From Chloroflexota bacterium (GTDB lineage: Bacteria; Chloroflexota; Dehalococcoidia; Tepidiformales; Tepidiformaceae): 64,000 nt of DNA. The notes under the pieces are model-generated. The model made no database searches and had not been told where the DNA came from. It saw only the letters and a program-made list of their open reading frames with translations. This document shows positions 58,401 through 64,000 of this stretch, piece after piece. The first letter of the stretch is position 1. Each line of letters opens with the position of its first letter. The DNA is taken from positions 49,851-113,850 of the forward strand of contig JACRBT010000019.1 of the NCBI GenBank assembly GCA_016234445.1. The letters run 5' to 3'. Position numbers and translations under genes: made by a program.

Positions 58401-58866
58401 AGTCGATCTTGAGGACCTTCACCTTGATGACGCCGCGGGGGACGTTGACGTCCACGGAGTCGCCGACGGCGCGGCCGAGGAGGGCGGCCCCGACGGGCGA
58501 CTCGTTGGAGATGCGGCCCTGGGCGGCGTCGGCCTCGGGGGCGCCGACGATCTGATAGTGGCGGCGCTTGCCGTCCTGTTCGACTTCGACGCCGCTGCCG
58601 ATGATGACGCGGCCGGCGTGGTGTGCCGTCGTCTCGTCGATAATCGTGGCCCGGCGGAGGATGTCCTCGAGGTCGAGGATCTTCCCTTCGACCCGGCCCT
58701 GTTCCATCTTGGCGTCGTCGTATTCGGCGTCGTTCTGGCTGGTGCCCTGTTCCTGGGCGTTGTGGATCCGTTCGGCGATGACGCGGCGCTGGGCGCGGAG
58801 ATCGAGGAGCTCTTCTTCGAGCTTTGCCTTGCCTTCACGCGTGAGGGGAACTGGCTTGTCAGTCAT
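58399..58866 (-). CDS. greA: Transcription elongation factor GreA
   Basis: 155 residues. The N-terminal coiled coil (LTREGKAKLEEELLDLRAQR, then ERIHNAQEQGTSQNDAEYDD) ends in an acidic tip with Asp and Glu suited to coordinate Mg in the polymerase channel. The C-terminal domain has VGAPEADAAQGRISNESPVG and AVGDSVDVNVP. It rescues backtracked RNA polymerase by stimulating RNA cleavage. Promoter and attenuator-like leader lie at 58899-58967. Confidence 0.95.
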   Translation of the reverse strand: MTDKPVPLTREGKAKLEEELLDLRAQRRVIAERIHNAQEQGTSQNDAEYDDAKMEQGRVEGKILDLEDILRRATIIDETTAHHAGRVIIGSGVEVEQDGKRRHYQIVGAPEADAAQGRISNESPVGAALLGRAVGDSVDVNVPRGVIKVKVLKID

Positions 58867-58898
58867 GTCGTAACCTGAAAGAGTGCGCTCTTGGGACG

Positions 58899-58931
58899 AA
58901 AAAAATCGACTGGGGGTCGTGCCCCTCAGTC
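58899..58931 (-). terminator. Attenuator-like hairpin and U-tract in the greA leader
   Basis: On the minus strand, GACTG-A-GGGG-CACGA-CCCC-CAGTC (58931-58908) forms a 9-pair stem with one bulged A. It is followed at once by GA and seven T residues (58905-58899). It begins about where the promoter at 58938-58967 should start transcription and ends 32 bases before the greA ATG. It has the form of an intrinsic terminator inside the leader. Confidence 0.65.
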
Positions 58932-58937
58932 AGCGTT

Positions 58938-58967
58938 AGTATACCCACCGGGACGACCCGGCGGCAA
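58938..58967 (-). promoter_or_regulatory. Promoter of the greA-lysS-serS operon
   Basis: On the minus strand TTGCCG (58967-58962), an 18-base spacer and TATACT (58943-58938, 5/6). Transcription should begin near 58931, at the first base of the leader hairpin. Confidence 0.6.
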
Positions 58968-58989
58968 TTGAGCCCGCGAAGAGGAAGCT

Positions 58990-60249
58990 GTGGAACCCCC
59001 CAACGAAGAGCGCCCCCAGCCACAGCGCCGCGCGACGGACGGTCTTGACTGGGTGCGCGCAGGCTCACCGCCAGGCGGGGAGGCTGCTGAACCTGGAGTC
59101 ATCGACCACCCGGCCCTCCCCGGCGGTGGCCTGGCGCCCGCCGTCCCGCCCGGGAAGCGAAGCGGCGGCTGGTGGCGGACAGTGGCGTTCGGGGCGCTGG
59201 CACTCCTGGGTGGCGTGATCGGGGGCGCCGCGGTAGCGATCCTGGCTGGCGACGATGACACAGAAACCCCGACGACCGGGGCGGATGCGGACAAGACGGT
59301 CCTCCTGACGGTGGAACAAACCGGCGCCGTCGTAGAGGTCGCTACCCGGGGACGCCAGAGCGTGGTGCGGATCGAAAGCACGCGCCGCGTCCCCGGCGGG
59401 ACCACAGAGGATATCGGGAGCGGGGTCGTGATCGACCGGGATGGGCACATCCTCACGAACGCCCACGTCGTCCTCGGGACGGACAGCTTGAAGGTGATCC
59501 TGCCGGACGGGAGCGAACGCTCGGCGATCCTCGTGGGCCATGACTACCCCTTCACCGACGTCGCCGTGCTCCAGGTCGGACCGGTGGGGCTCACGCCGGT
59601 GACGGCGGGCGATTCCTCGGCGCTGGTGCTGGGGCAGACGGTGGTAGCCATCGGCAACCCGCTGGCGGAGTTCGACGGGTCGGTCAGCATCGGCGTGGTC
59701 AGCGGCCTCCTCCGGCGGCGGGTGTTCGACGGGGTCCGCCAGGACGACCTGATCCAAACGGACGCGGCGATCAACCCCGGAAACAGCGGCGGGGTGTTGC
59801 TGAACCTCCAGGGCCAGTTCGTGGGGATGCCCACGGCCGTCCTGCGCGCGACCCGGAACTATCAGTCGGTGGAAGGCATCGCCTTCGCCCTGCCGGCGAA
59901 CCGCATACTTGAGATCGCAAGCCGGATCATCAGCACCGGGGCTTCGTACCCGCGACCGTCGGTCGATGCGAAGGTCGTGGACATCTCGCCGGACACGCTC
60001 GCGGTCTACCCCGGGTTGGCAGCGACTGAGGGAGGGCTTGTCACGAGCGTGGCGCCCGGCGGCGCGGCCGACCAGGCGGGGATGAGCGTCGGCGACATCG
60101 TCACCTCGGTCGGGGGGAAGCCGGTGGATCGCGACAACCCGTTCCTGAACGCCCTCCTTGGGATGGAGCCCGGGCAGGCGACAAAGGTTGTCCTCAACCG
60201 GAACGGCCGGATAATCGAAGTTGAGGTCAGACTTGGACGACGTAGTTAG
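58990..60249 (+). CDS. HtrA/DegP-like serine protease with PDZ domain, membrane-anchored
   Basis: 419 residues from a GTG at 58990, with GAAGAGGAAG upstream. A Pro-rich cytoplasmic N-terminus is followed by one membrane helix (about 60-80, VAFGALALLGGVIGGAAVAI). The trypsin-like domain has ILTNAHVVLG (His159), YPFTDVAVLQ (Asp190) and NPGNSGGVLL (Ser266), a complete triad. One PDZ domain (about 325-415, GGAADQAGMSVGDIVTSVGG) closes the protein. It degrades or refolds damaged proteins on the outer face of the membrane. Divergent from greA. Confidence 0.92.
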   Translation: MEPPNEERPQPQRRATDGLDWVRAGSPPGGEAAEPGVIDHPALPGGGLAPAVPPGKRSGGWWRTVAFGALALLGGVIGGAAVAILAGDDDTETPTTGADADKTVLLTVEQTGAVVEVATRGRQSVVRIESTRRVPGGTTEDIGSGVVIDRDGHILTNAHVVLGTDSLKVILPDGSERSAILVGHDYPFTDVAVLQVGPVGLTPVTAGDSSALVLGQTVVAIGNPLAEFDGSVSIGVVSGLLRRRVFDGVRQDDLIQTDAAINPGNSGGVLLNLQGQFVGMPTAVLRATRNYQSVEGIAFALPANRILEIASRIISTGASYPRPSVDAKVVDISPDTLAVYPGLAATEGGLVTSVAPGGAADQAGMSVGDIVTSVGGKPVDRDNPFLNALLGMEPGQATKVVLNRNGRIIEVEVRLGRRS

Positions 60250-60279
60250 CGCATTCTCATCGGGGCAGGGCGGGTCTCG

Positions 60280-61974
60280 TTGACCGGCAGGGGCGGGGCC
60301 GGCCCGCAGCTCCCGTGGAGCCGGCGCCAATCGGGCATTTACGGCGGGAAGGGGCCACGAAGCTACCAGCGCCCGCTCTTCTACGTGCTTGGCGCGCTGG
60401 CAGCGGTGGCCCTTGCATACCTGCTTTTCACGAAAGCGTGCGGTGGCGGTGGGTGTTCGGAGGAGTACTGCGAGTCGAGCCGGAAGATCACCCCGCCGGA
60501 CGGGTTCGAACTCGTCAGCAAGATCTATGAGCACCGCGAGGACGGGGCAACGCTGCCCGCCGGGAGCGACGCCCAGGTCTACCTGCCGCTGACGAAGGCA
60601 ACGACGGACAATCGGAACCTGACCTTCTTCCGCTACGTGGAGGAGTCGAAGGCGTGGGAACCGGTGACGGCGGCGGTCCTTGAGCCCCAGGGCAACAAGG
60701 TCTCCGGGGTCTTCCACGACATGCCCGCGCTGATCGCGATCCTCCGCCGGACGGGTTCGCAGTGGACCGTTGCGGCCTACCTGGAACACAACGCGCCGTT
60801 GCACCGGGAGGCCACGGGAAAGGTCACCATCGTCCACCCGCTCGACTTCCGGCCCCAGTCCGACGGCACCTTGCAGGGGGAGCTGAGCACGACGAAGTTC
60901 GACCCCGGCGTGGCCGTCTACCCGGTGGTCTACGCGAACGCGACCGACCGGGCGGCGGTCCCTATCGTCACGGGGATCCTTTCGAGCCCGGCGAGCCGTT
61001 CGGCGCACGTCCAACAGATCGTGGCGAAGGCCGCCGAGAAGAAGCTCGAAGGAATTGACATCGCCTACCTGGACCTGCCGGCGACCGAGCGGACGAATTT
61101 CACGCTCTTCATCGCCGAACTGGCGCAGGCCTTGCACGCGCAGAGCAAGAAGCTGACGCTCACCTTGCCGCCGCCGCAACGAGCGCAGGACCGGATCGAC
61201 GAGGGCGCCTATGACTGGGCCGAACTCGGGAAGGCCGCCGACGTCGTCCAGATGACCCCATACCGGGACCAGGGGACGTACCGGAAGTCGATGCCGGACA
61301 TCCTGACCTACCTGACCGGGATCGTGGAGCCGAGCAAGCTGGTGCTGACGGTGACGCCGTACGCCACGGTCCAGGCGGCCGAAGGGATCCAGCGGGTACC
61401 AATCAGCACGGCGATGACGATCGCGACGAAGATGAGCATCGGCGGGAGCGCCAGCCAGAAGATCGAAACGAACAGCATCCTCGAGATCCGGGGAACGAAC
61501 ATCGACAAGACGGAGAACCTGACCGGCGTTCAGTGGGACCCGAACTCGGCGACGGTCGCCTTCACCTACAAGGACAACGGTGGGCGGACGATCTGGCTGG
61601 AGAACTACTTCAGCGTCGGCTTCAAGCTGGAATTCGTAAGCCGGTTCAAGCTGGGTGGGCTGGCGGTGGAGGACGGGAGCGACAACATCTACCTCGGGAA
61701 CATCTGGCCGGCGATCACGCCCTTCGTGACAGGCGGCCAGCCCGTGTTGCTGCAGCCAAACCCCGCCGACCTCCAGCCCGTCTGGAACGCGCAGAAGGGC
61801 CAGCTCGAGGACACCAGGAAGGGCGTGGTGAAGTGGACGACGCCGGCCGAGCCGGGCACGTACACGATCACCCTGACGCTGAGCGACGGGGTCTCGCGGT
61901 TCGAGAACGAGGTGGCAATTGTCGTCCAGGCCCGGGCAGCCACTCCGTCTCCGTCCCCGACGGCTACCCGTTAG
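60280..61974 (+). CDS. Membrane-anchored GH18-like protein lacking the catalytic acid
   Basis: 564 residues from a TTG at 60280 with GGCAGGGCGGG upstream. An N-terminal membrane helix (about 32-48, FYVLGALAAVALAYLLF) leads outside the cell. The middle 300 residues look like a glycoside hydrolase 18 barrel of the spore-cortex/YaaH type: LEGIDIAYLDLPATERTNFT, FIAELAQALHAQSKKLTLTL, YDWAELGKAADVVQMTPY. The catalytic DxxDxDxE motif reads E-G-I-D-I-A-Y-L: the general-acid Glu is Leu and its partner Asp is Ala, so hydrolysis is not expected. The C-terminal 90 residues look like an immunoglobulin-type fold (GTYTITLTLSDGVSRFENEV). A cell-wall-binding role is plausible. Confidence 0.75.
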   Translation: MTGRGGAGPQLPWSRRQSGIYGGKGPRSYQRPLFYVLGALAAVALAYLLFTKACGGGGCSEEYCESSRKITPPDGFELVSKIYEHREDGATLPAGSDAQVYLPLTKATTDNRNLTFFRYVEESKAWEPVTAAVLEPQGNKVSGVFHDMPALIAILRRTGSQWTVAAYLEHNAPLHREATGKVTIVHPLDFRPQSDGTLQGELSTTKFDPGVAVYPVVYANATDRAAVPIVTGILSSPASRSAHVQQIVAKAAEKKLEGIDIAYLDLPATERTNFTLFIAELAQALHAQSKKLTLTLPPPQRAQDRIDEGAYDWAELGKAADVVQMTPYRDQGTYRKSMPDILTYLTGIVEPSKLVLTVTPYATVQAAEGIQRVPISTAMTIATKMSIGGSASQKIETNSILEIRGTNIDKTENLTGVQWDPNSATVAFTYKDNGGRTIWLENYFSVGFKLEFVSRFKLGGLAVEDGSDNIYLGNIWPAITPFVTGGQPVLLQPNPADLQPVWNAQKGQLEDTRKGVVKWTTPAEPGTYTITLTLSDGVSRFENEVAIVVQARAATPSPSPTATR

Positions 61975-62535
61975 GTGGCCACCACCCGCCTTCGGGTGAC
62001 GGGGGGCACCGCCCGGGGATTGCCGCTGACGGAACCGCGCGGCGTGCGGCTGCGGCCAACCTCGGGGCTGGTGCGGGAGGCGATCTTCAACATCCTGGGC
62101 GACCGCGTGGACGGGGCGGCGGTGCTCGATGCGTTCGCGGGCACGGGCGCCCTGGGGATCGAGGCGCTCAGCCGCGGGGCGGCACGGGCGACGTTCGTTG
62201 AAGGCGACCCTGCCTGCTGCCAGGCGATCCTCCAGAGCCTCGCGCGCGCCGGCTTCGCGGAGCAGGCGACGGTGGTGCGGGGGCGGCTCCCGGGGGCGCT
62301 CAAGGGCGTGGCGGGACCGTTCGACATCGTCCTCCTCGACCCTCCCTACGATTCGGAAGTGGCGGAGGAAACGCTCACGGGCGTGGCCGGGCTGGTCGCC
62401 AGCGGGGGCCTTGTCGTCTACGAACACGGAAGCCGTTACAATCCGCCGGAGCGCCCTGCTGGACTCGTCCTGCGGGACCATCGCGTGTATGGCGACAGCG
62501 CCGTGACACTGTACGCCCGGCAGGAGGGGGAATGA
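61975..62535 (+). CDS. rsmD: 16S rRNA (guanine(966)-N(2))-methyltransferase RsmD
   Basis: 186 residues from a GTG immediately after the previous stop. RsmD landmarks: RVTGGTARGLPLTEPRGVRL, RPTSGLVREAIFNIL, the SAM-binding VLDAFAGTGALGIEALSRGA, and the active-site LLDPPYDSE. It methylates G966 of 16S rRNA during 30S maturation. The stop overlaps the coaD start (ATGA, 62532-62535), the conserved rsmD-coaD pairing of many bacteria. Confidence 0.95.
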   Translation: MATTRLRVTGGTARGLPLTEPRGVRLRPTSGLVREAIFNILGDRVDGAAVLDAFAGTGALGIEALSRGAARATFVEGDPACCQAILQSLARAGFAEQATVVRGRLPGALKGVAGPFDIVLLDPPYDSEVAEETLTGVAGLVASGGLVVYEHGSRYNPPERPAGLVLRDHRVYGDSAVTLYARQEGE

Positions 62536-63020
62536 GGATCGCAATCTTCCCGGGGGGCTTCGACCCGGTGACGAATGGCCATCTCGATCTGGTCACGCGG
62601 ATGACGCACCTCTTCGACCGGGTGGTGGTCGCGGTGGTCCGGGGGCGGGACAAAGGGTCCATGTTCACCTGGGAAGAGCGCGTCGCGATGTTCAGCAAAG
62701 CGGTGGAGCACCTGCCTTCGGTGGAAGTCGAAGGGTTTGACGAAATGACGGTCGAATTCGCGCGGCGCAAAGGCGCGGTGGCGATCGTCCGGGGGATCCG
62801 GGCGGTGAGCGACTTCGAAGCGGAGTTCGACATGGCGCTGATGAACCGGAAGATGGCGCCGCATCTTGAGTCCGTGTACCTGATGGCGAACCAGGACTTC
62901 CTCTACATCAGTGCCAGCCGGATTCGAGAAGTGTCAAAGCTGGGCTACGACGTGGCGGACCTGGTGCCAGCACACGTCCGAACAGCGCTGCGCGAAAAGC
63001 TCGGCCTGGCAAACCCCTAG
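62532..63020 (+). CDS. coaD: Phosphopantetheine adenylyltransferase
   Basis: 162 residues. The nucleotidyltransferase motif FPGGFDPVTNGHLDLVTR and the C-terminal DFLYISASRIREVSKLG are diagnostic, as is AIVRGIRAVSDFEAEFDMAL. It adenylates 4'-phosphopantetheine, the fourth step of coenzyme A synthesis. Translation is coupled to rsmD. The next gene begins 15 bases after the stop. Confidence 0.96.
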   Translation: MRIAIFPGGFDPVTNGHLDLVTRMTHLFDRVVVAVVRGRDKGSMFTWEERVAMFSKAVEHLPSVEVEGFDEMTVEFARRKGAVAIVRGIRAVSDFEAEFDMALMNRKMAPHLESVYLMANQDFLYISASRIREVSKLGYDVADLVPAHVRTALREKLGLANP

Positions 63021-63035
63021 CCCCAAGGGGGCCTT

Positions 63036-63545
63036 GTGGAAATCCTCGAACTCATCGACAGCCTGGAAGACCTGCTGGTACATGCCCGGCGTCTCCCGGG
63101 TGGCAACCTCGTGATCGACCGGAAGCGGCTGCTCGACGTAGTCGACCAGTTACGACTCTCGGTGCCGGGGGATGTCCGGCAGGCAACGCAGGTGCTGGAA
63201 GCGCGGGAACAGGTCATCGAAGACGCGCACCGGCAATCACGCCAGTTGCTGGCGGATGCAGAGACGGAGCGGGCGCGGCGACTCGACGAGAACTCGATCG
63301 TGCGGGAGGCGCAAGAGCGCAGCCACGGGATGTTGATGGATGCGGAGACGCGGGCACGGCAAGTGATCGCCGAAGCAGACGCGACCGCGGCGGCGCATCT
63401 CAGCGAAGCGGCCGAGGCCTCGGCCCGGCAGTTGGACGACGCTGATGAGTACGCACTTGAAGTCTTACGGAGGCTGGAGAACCAGTTGCACGGCTTCCTG
63501 GAGTCGATCCGCGCCGGTATCTCAAGCCTCCAGGAGCGCCGATAG
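63036..63545 (+). CDS. Coiled-coil protein (DivIVA / ATP synthase subunit-b-like)
   Basis: 169 residues from a GTG at 63036. After 45 residues with a short conserved start (EILELIDSLEDLLVHARRLP), nearly the whole protein is one amphipathic coiled coil (about 55-165, VLEAREQVIEDAHRQSRQLL and similar heptads, rich in Ala, Glu and Arg). Proteins of this type follow coaD in several gram-positive-like phyla and are annotated as ATPase or DivIVA-like; the function is not established. No membrane segment is seen. Confidence 0.75.
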   Translation: MEILELIDSLEDLLVHARRLPGGNLVIDRKRLLDVVDQLRLSVPGDVRQATQVLEAREQVIEDAHRQSRQLLADAETERARRLDENSIVREAQERSHGMLMDAETRARQVIAEADATAAAHLSEAAEASARQLDDADEYALEVLRRLENQLHGFLESIRAGISSLQERR

Positions 63546-63576
63546 CACACATCTGTGGGCCGGCAACGGAAAACGA

Positions 63577-63606
63577 TTGAGAAACTTGCCGCGAGTGTTG
63601 TATGGT
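63577..63606 (+). promoter_or_regulatory. Predicted promoter ahead of the last gene
   Basis: TTGAGA (63577-63582, 5/6), an 18-base spacer and TATGGT (63601-63606, 4/6). The leader to the ATG at 63699 would be about 85 bases and ends with AGAAGGAAGG as binding site. Confidence 0.5.
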
Positions 63607-63698
63607 TGGCCTGTTACGAGCATTGGTGGTTGAATCGCGCCGGCCCGGAAGCTCGCTCGTGCTGACGGTTCGCAAGAAAACCAGAAGGAAGGTCGAAG

Positions 63699-63953
63699 AT
63701 GGCAGAATTCACTCTCGTGTCCGAAGCGGATGCCCCACGTCCCACCCGCCAGTCGGGAAGACTCAACGCCCGGATGCGCGAATACGAGCGCTACGTTGAA
63801 GGCGTGAAGGGCGGCAAAGTGGGCAAGCTGGTCCCCTCGCGGGGCGAAACGGCGCGTGGCCTGGCGCTCCGCATCGGCCGTGCCGCCCGCCGCGTGAACA
63901 AGCAGTCGAACACCTGGATCGTCGACGACGTGGTCTACTTCAAGATCGTCTAG
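63699..63953 (+). CDS. Conserved small basic protein of unknown function
   Basis: 84 residues from the ATG at 63699 with GAAGGAAGG upstream. The N-terminal 20 residues are mixed. The rest is strongly basic: LNARMREYERYVEGVKGGKV, ETARGLALRIGRAARRVNKQ, then NTWIVDDVVYFKIV. The ending, with alternating hydrophobic residues, looks like a small beta sheet after two helices and would suit nucleic-acid binding. I do not recognise a family. The 47 bases after it contain GAGGAAGGG at 63962-63970 and an ATG at 63982 that may begin another gene running off the window. Confidence 0.65.
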   Translation: MAEFTLVSEADAPRPTRQSGRLNARMREYERYVEGVKGGKVGKLVPSRGETARGLALRIGRAARRVNKQSNTWIVDDVVYFKIV

Positions 63954-64000
63954 CCGGCAGCGAGGAAGGGCGTGGCGGGGGATGCGCCGACGGGTCTCCC

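Noticed and set aside
58909..58942. Plus-strand promoter for htrA inside the greA leader
   Set aside because: TAGTAT can be read as a -10 box on the plus strand, but no acceptable -35 lies 16-18 bases upstream, while the minus-strand promoter is good.
59065..62544. An 1159-codon open frame on the minus strand across htrA, the GH18-like gene and rsmD
   Set aside because: Arg/Asp/His-rich composition, no motifs, and it runs opposite three well-supported genes. The same applies to 24047-27241 (minus), 2221-3930 (minus) and 45235-46887 (minus).
63972..64000. Start of another gene at the right edge (GTG 63972 or ATG 63982)
   Set aside because: Fewer than ten codons are visible and the two candidate starts are in different frames, so it is mentioned only in the last gene's entry.

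Overview
The window is GC-rich bacterial chromosome in which almost every codon ends in G or C. It is densely packed, with many 4-base ATGA or GTGA gene overlaps and several convergent gene ends that share bases. I see no phage, insertion sequence, CRISPR array, rRNA or tRNA. The gene mix (two luciferase-like flavin/F420 monooxygenases, a DUF3090 protein, a Tad pilus locus without a secretin, many leaderless-looking starts) fits a monoderm Chloroflexota, possibly Dehalococcoidia/Tepidiformia-like. That placement is inference from gene content; no marker was searched.

Region by region. (1) 1-8.9 kb: an electron-transfer operon holding a 2-oxoacid:ferredoxin oxidoreductase gamma subunit, a giant HdrA-like flavoprotein fused to an MvhD domain, a soluble HdrC/HdrB-like iron-sulfur protein, and both ETF subunits. 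It is followed by a small helical protein and a COG2403 (cyclic 2,3-diphosphoglycerate synthetase type) protein. This is the most unusual system in the window. (2) 8.9-14.1 kb: DinB, MarR, two luciferase-like monooxygenases, a lipoprotein, and a tandem pair of tiny paralogous cysteine-rich proteins bounded by a long hairpin and a strong terminator. (3) 14.1-26.1 kb: peptide catabolism and central metabolism. A WYL regulator leads a Xaa-Pro aminopeptidase, DPP-type peptidase and sulfurtransferase run. On the other strand lie DUF3090, phosphofructokinase, peroxiredoxin, gamma-glutamyltransferase and an M1 aminopeptidase fused to HEAT repeats. (4) 26.1-29.9 kb: glpK-glpD and a membrane methyltransferase. 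(5) 30-38 kb: the Tad/Flp pilus locus (pilin, TadE, CpaB, CpaE, CpaF, TadB, TadC), a DUF192 protein and the prepilin peptidase. (6) 38-53 kb: M20 peptidase, a stand-alone PPDK ATP-grasp domain, an acyl-CoA synthetase-ACP-acyltransferase fusion, acyl-CoA dehydrogenase, two metallo-beta-lactamase-fold hydrolases, an ABC-F protein, a D-threonine-aldolase-like enzyme, TypA, a YefM-YoeB toxin-antitoxin pair and ClpP. (7) 53-64 kb: a secreted beta-propeller protein; a greA-lysS-NUDIX-serS-DUF4160-DUF2442 operon with an attenuator-like greA leader; an HtrA protease; a GH18-like protein that has lost its catalytic residues; rsmD-coaD; and two small conserved proteins.

How the parts fit: the ETF can accept electrons from acyl-CoA dehydrogenases such as the one at 44 kb, and the Hdr module is placed to exchange them with ferredoxin from 2-oxoacid oxidation. 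Five peptidases (DPP-like S9, Xaa-Pro, GGT, M1, M20) point to peptide scavenging, and glpK-glpD to glycerol use. The Tad locus with its own prepilin peptidase should make adhesive pili across a single membrane. Regulatory signals visible in the DNA include TGTACA operator half-sites at yefM-yoeB, overlapping palindromes between the WYL gene and DUF3090, a hairpin plus U-tract in the greA leader, an intercistronic hairpin after the pilin gene, and TAnnnT -10 boxes placed 7-9 bases before start codons.
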